Source of the DNA: an uncultured Oscillospiraceae bacterium
GTDB lineage: Bacteria; Bacillota; Clostridia; Oscillospirales; Ruminococcaceae
DNA: 15,225 bases
Direction of reading: 5' to 3'
Assembly: GCA_900553955.1 (NCBI GenBank)
Contig: USFO01000032.1
Location: 1 to 15,225, forward strand
Shown: one piece after another, positions 12,769-15,225 of the stretch
Layout of the letters: each line of letters begins with the position of its first letter
How positions within the stretch are numbered: position 1 is the stretch's first letter
The notes under the pieces: generated by a model
What the model saw: the letters and a program-made list of their open reading frames with translations, nothing else
Databases searched by the model: none
What the model was told of the DNA's origin: nothing
Position numbers and translations under genes: made by a program

Positions 12769-13740
12769 TCACAGCTTCTTTTCCTCTTTGACCGCCTTTA
12801 TGCGCTCCTCAAGGGCGATAAGCGTTCCGCTGTCCGCGCCGTAGCCGCATTTTATCAGGGTTTCGGCTTCACCGAAGGCGGAAAGCTCCTTTGCCTCCTT
12901 CGGCGAACAGAAATTTTCGTAATTTTCCGGCAGCAGCACGGCGGTTTTGCCCTTGAGATACTCAGAAAGCTCCCCTCCGAGCACAAAGGGCTGCGCCCGG
13001 CTTTCCGCTCTGGAATAGTTCTTCAGCGCCGCCGCCATCAAGGCTCCGAAGCGGGGGCTTTTGCAGACTATCCCCACGGCGGCGTTCGGCGGCAGCGCCG
13101 CTATTTCCCGAACGCTCTCCGGCCGAAGCGCCAGCGCCGCCCGCATAAGCTTTTTTTCCTCCGGCAGAGCCTTTTCAAGCTCCGCCGCATGGTTCTGCGT
13201 GGTTAAGATTATATCCGCGTCGTCGCTAAGCTTGTATGGGTAGCTCAGAACGTCGCTCAGAAGAAAAGGCCGCACCTCCGCCCCCTCAAGCTCCCGCAGC
13301 CCCTGCGAAATCTGCCCAAGAATTTCCGGGGTGCATTCCACCAGGGCGACCCTTGCCCTGTCCCCGCGGCGGGCGTATTCCCGCAAACGCAGCTCCACGA
13401 AAATCTGCGCCTCCGAGGGGGAAAGCTCCAGCTCCCGCAGGGTGTCAAGCATCTTGTCTATGGCCTCCATGGCTCTGTCCTTGCGGCTTTTACCGCTTTC
13501 CGGAGCGTATTTTGCGAAGGTTCCCCGTCCTTGGGTCATCTCCACCGCTCCGTCCCGGCGAAGCTCCTCGTAGGCGCGCTTCACCGTTCCTCTTGCCACT
13601 CCCGCCTCCTCTGCAAGCTCCCGCACCGTTGGCAGCTTGCTTCCGCTCTTTATCGAACCGCTTTTTATTTCGGCGAAAATTATGTCCGCAAGCTGGCGGT
13701 AAATGGGTATTCCGCTTTCGGGATTTATATTATACTTCAT
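12769..13740 (-). CDS. GntR-family transcriptional regulator
   Basis: This is a 323-aa regulator. Residues about 10-77 form a GntR winged helix: YRQLADIIFAEI, LPTVRELAEEAGVARGTV (recognition helix), then the wing around GRGTFAKY. The remaining 240 residues are an alpha/beta domain (ARVALVECTPEI, ADIILTT, AAVGIVCKS) that resembles a ligand-sensing fold, but not clearly FCD, UTRA or the aminotransferase domain; the effector is unknown. The ATG at 13740 lies inside the end of the fumarase beta gene, overlapping it by 11 nt, with only a weak G-rich site upstream, so translation is probably coupled. Its place as last gene of the operon suggests it regulates the fumarase genes and itself. Confidence 0.88.
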   Translation of the reverse strand: MKYNINPESGIPIYRQLADIIFAEIKSGSIKSGSKLPTVRELAEEAGVARGTVKRAYEELRRDGAVEMTQGRGTFAKYAPESGKSRKDRAMEAIDKMLDTLRELELSPSEAQIFVELRLREYARRGDRARVALVECTPEILGQISQGLRELEGAEVRPFLLSDVLSYPYKLSDDADIILTTQNHAAELEKALPEEKKLMRAALALRPESVREIAALPPNAAVGIVCKSPRFGALMAAALKNYSRAESRAQPFVLGGELSEYLKGKTAVLLPENYENFCSPKEAKELSAFGEAETLIKCGYGADSGTLIALEERIKAVKEEKKL

Positions 13741-14299
13741 CCGCCGCCACGCTTTCCAAATATGCTTTTCTTCCCTGCTCGTAGAGGTTGTTCCCCTCGC
13801 AGTCGATTACCACCGTCACCGGGAAATCCTCCACCTCAAGGCGGCGCAGAGCCTCCGCCCCCAAATCCTCGTAGGCGATGACCTCCGCCTTTTTTATGCA
13901 GTGGCTCAGCAGCGCTCCCGCGCCGCCTATGGCGCCGAAGTACACCGCGCCGTGCTCCTTCATGGCGGCGATAACCTCCTCGCCCCGCTTGCCCTTTCCT
14001 ATCATTCCGGTTTCTCCCGCGGCGATAAGCGCCGGGGAATAGGCGTCCATTCTGTACGAGGTGGTGGGTCCCGCGGAGCCTATGGCTCTGTCCTCCCTCG
14101 CCGGAGTGGGACCCACATAATAAATGGTTGCGTTCCTTATGTCAAGGGGCAGCTCCTTCCCCTCGGAAAGCAGCTCGCAAAGGCGCTTGTGCGCCGCGTC
14201 ACGGGCGGTATAGACAGTTCCGGAGAGAAGCACGCTCTCCCCTGCGCGCAAAGCCCGCGCCTCCTCGGGAGTAAAGGGAACCCTCAGCTTTTTCGGCAT
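13730..14299 (-). CDS. Class I fumarase / tartrate dehydratase beta subunit
   Basis: This is the 189-aa beta (C-terminal-type) subunit of a two-subunit, iron-sulfur hydro-lyase that interconverts fumarate and L-malate, or dehydrates tartrate in the related TtdAB enzyme. Family sequences seen are LSGTVYTARDAAHKRL (25-40), YVGPTP (61-66), GSAGPTTSYRMD (74-85), GKG (101-103) and FGAIGGAGALL (121-131). Length fits the beta subunit. ATG at 14299 has GGAGGTG 7 nt upstream and starts 1 nt after the alpha stop, so I reject the longer frame beginning at 14332. The substrate cannot be fixed from sequence alone: fumarate is the default for Clostridia, while tartrate remains possible. Confidence 0.9.
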   Translation of the reverse strand: MPKKLRVPFTPEEARALRAGESVLLSGTVYTARDAAHKRLCELLSEGKELPLDIRNATIYYVGPTPAREDRAIGSAGPTTSYRMDAYSPALIAAGETGMIGKGKRGEEVIAAMKEHGAVYFGAIGGAGALLSHCIKKAEVIAYEDLGAEALRRLEVEDFPVTVVIDCEGNNLYEQGRKAYLESVAADEV

Positions 14300-14300
14300 A

Positions 14301-15143
14301 TCAAAGCACCTCCGTTTTATGTCTTGCCACATGGCAGTTGATGTTCACCGCCACCGGCAGCCCCGCAATATGGGTGGGGTAATGTTCTATTGCCACCGCA
14401 AGGGCGGTGGTTCTGCCGCCGAAGCCCTGCGGTCCTATGCCGAGGGCGTTTATCTTCTCCAAAAGCTCCGCCTCAAGCGAGGCATAGAGCGGCTCCCGGC
14501 TCGGCGCGCCGGTTTCCCGCAAAAGCGCCTTCTTCGCAAGCAGCGCCGCCTTGTCGAAGGTTCCGCCCACGCCCACGCCCACGACTATGGGCGGGCAGGG
14601 ATTGGGTCCCGCCTCCTCCACGGCTTTCAATACGAAGGCTTTTACCCCTTCAATGCCGTCGGAGGGGCGCAGCATTTTGATTTGGCTCATATTTTCGCTG
14701 CCGAAGCCCTTCGGCGCAACGGTGATTTTGATTTTGTCCCCCGGAACAATGTCATAGTAAATCATGGCGGGGGTATTGTCCCCGGTGTTCACCCGGTCGA
14801 GAGGGTCGCGCACCACGGATTTTCGCAGAAAGCCCTCGGCATAGCCGCGGCGAACGCCCTCGTTCACCGCCTCGGCAATATCTCCGCCGCAGACGTGAAC
14901 CTCCTGCCCGATTTCGAGAAAAACGCAGGCAACGCCCGTATCTTGGCATATAGGAACGTTTTCCGCCGCCGCAAGCTCGAAATTCTCCTCTATTCTGTCC
15001 AGAATTTCCCGCGCCGGCGCCCAGCTTTCCTCCGCGTGCCTTTGGCGAATACGGCATTTCACATCCTCCGGCAAAGCCACGTTTGCCTCTATGCAAAGCC
15101 GCTTCACGGCTTCCGTGATTTTTCCCGCTTCAATTTCCCTCAT
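14301..15143 (-). CDS. Class I fumarase / tartrate dehydratase alpha subunit
   Basis: This 280-aa alpha subunit holds the [4Fe-4S] cluster of the oxygen-sensitive class I hydro-lyase. The three cluster cysteines are visible: Cys66 in PICQDTGV, Cys183 in PNPCPPIVVG and Cys270 in NINCHVARH. GFGSENMS (147-153) and GVGVGGTFDKAALLAKKALLR (189-209 region) are further signatures. The length and the immediately following beta gene show the split two-subunit form, as opposed to the fused E. coli FumA. It works in the reductive or oxidative C4 branch of anaerobic metabolism. ATG at 15143 has AAGGAAG about 6 nt upstream. A repeat copy begins 25 nt upstream of the start, so no normal promoter is visible between gene and window edge. 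Confidence 0.93.
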   Translation of the reverse strand: MREIEAGKITEAVKRLCIEANVALPEDVKCRIRQRHAEESWAPAREILDRIEENFELAAAENVPICQDTGVACVFLEIGQEVHVCGGDIAEAVNEGVRRGYAEGFLRKSVVRDPLDRVNTGDNTPAMIYYDIVPGDKIKITVAPKGFGSENMSQIKMLRPSDGIEGVKAFVLKAVEEAGPNPCPPIVVGVGVGGTFDKAALLAKKALLRETGAPSREPLYASLEAELLEKINALGIGPQGFGGRTTALAVAIEHYPTHIAGLPVAVNINCHVARHKTEVL

Positions 15144-15167
15144 AAAAAACTTCCTTTCTGTTTTATT

Positions 15168-15225
15168 CTCGGCTCCCCTGTGCAGGTTCGCACCGAGGGC
15201 TTTGTGGAGCGTTCTCGGCTCCCCT
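15168..15225. repeat. 57-bp repeat unit, copy 3, at the window edge
   Basis: CTCGGCTCCCCTGTGCAGG starts the unit, a TTCGCACCGAG...GGAGCG middle follows, and a second CTCGGCTCCCCT is cut off by the window end. The CTCGG boxes are 46 nt apart, as in the 9026 copy. It sits where the fumarase promoter would be expected. Confidence 0.75.

Noticed and set aside
13236..13784. 182-codon plus-strand Pro/Arg-rich frame
   Set aside because: Antisense to the GntR gene; proline- and arginine-rich composition is typical of GC-rich shadow frames.

Overview
The window looks like chromosome from a gut-type Clostridia (Bacillota), probably near Oscillospiraceae/Ruminococcaceae. This is an inference from three things: strong AGGAGG-type ribosome binding sites, Gram-positive gene content (lipobox lipoproteins, a DUF4358 lipoprotein, a two-subunit class I fumarase), and dispersed GGCTCCCCT...AGGGGAGC palindromes of a kind I recall from gut Clostridia. 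No species call is possible.

Layout. 1-197: repeats and a terminator. 198-2744 (minus): an operon read from a good promoter at 2716-2744, in the order DUF4358 lipoprotein, 70-aa membrane protein, alanine racemase (alr), RimI-type acetyltransferase. The last two joins are ATGA overlaps. 2770-4301 (minus): a single ATPase/DUF4143 gene with its own promoter and terminator; a 70-bp AT-rich palindrome abuts its promoter. 4367-6836 (minus): an MFS efflux-type transporter, preceded by an XRE/TPR regulator. 6857-7329 (minus): a tRNA operon Gly-Arg-His-Gln with a consensus promoter and a strong terminator that lies only 20 nt before the XRE start codon. 7330-7702: repeats, including a 215-bp palindromic MITE-like element. 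7703-8814 (minus): an M42 aminopeptidase with its promoter. 8815-9220: a tandem array of seven perfect hairpins followed by another repeat module. 9223-12693 (plus): the only plus-strand genes, all exported: a membrane-anchored protein, an SH3/M23 endopeptidase and an RCC1-like lipoprotein. 12727-15143 (minus): class I fumarase/tartrate dehydratase alpha and beta subunits and a GntR regulator, tightly overlapped. 15168-15225: one more repeat copy, running off the edge.

How the genes work together. alr and rimI are housekeeping genes (D-alanine for peptidoglycan; S18 modification) coupled to a small envelope module. The XRE/TPR protein probably controls the transporter next to it. The GntR protein probably controls the fumarase operon that contains it. 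The plus-strand genes form a cell-surface island with visibly more A+T than its surroundings.

The most unusual content is non-coding. At 8826-8984 seven hairpins follow one another, each with a perfect stem of different sequence and a 3-nt loop, and four of the junctions carry the same 7-mer GTTATGT or a one-base variant. The same logic (conserved flanks, variable but fully paired stem) is seen in the GGCTCCCC modules at 7475-7671 and 9075-9144. This is the best candidate here for an undescribed repeat or structured-element system.
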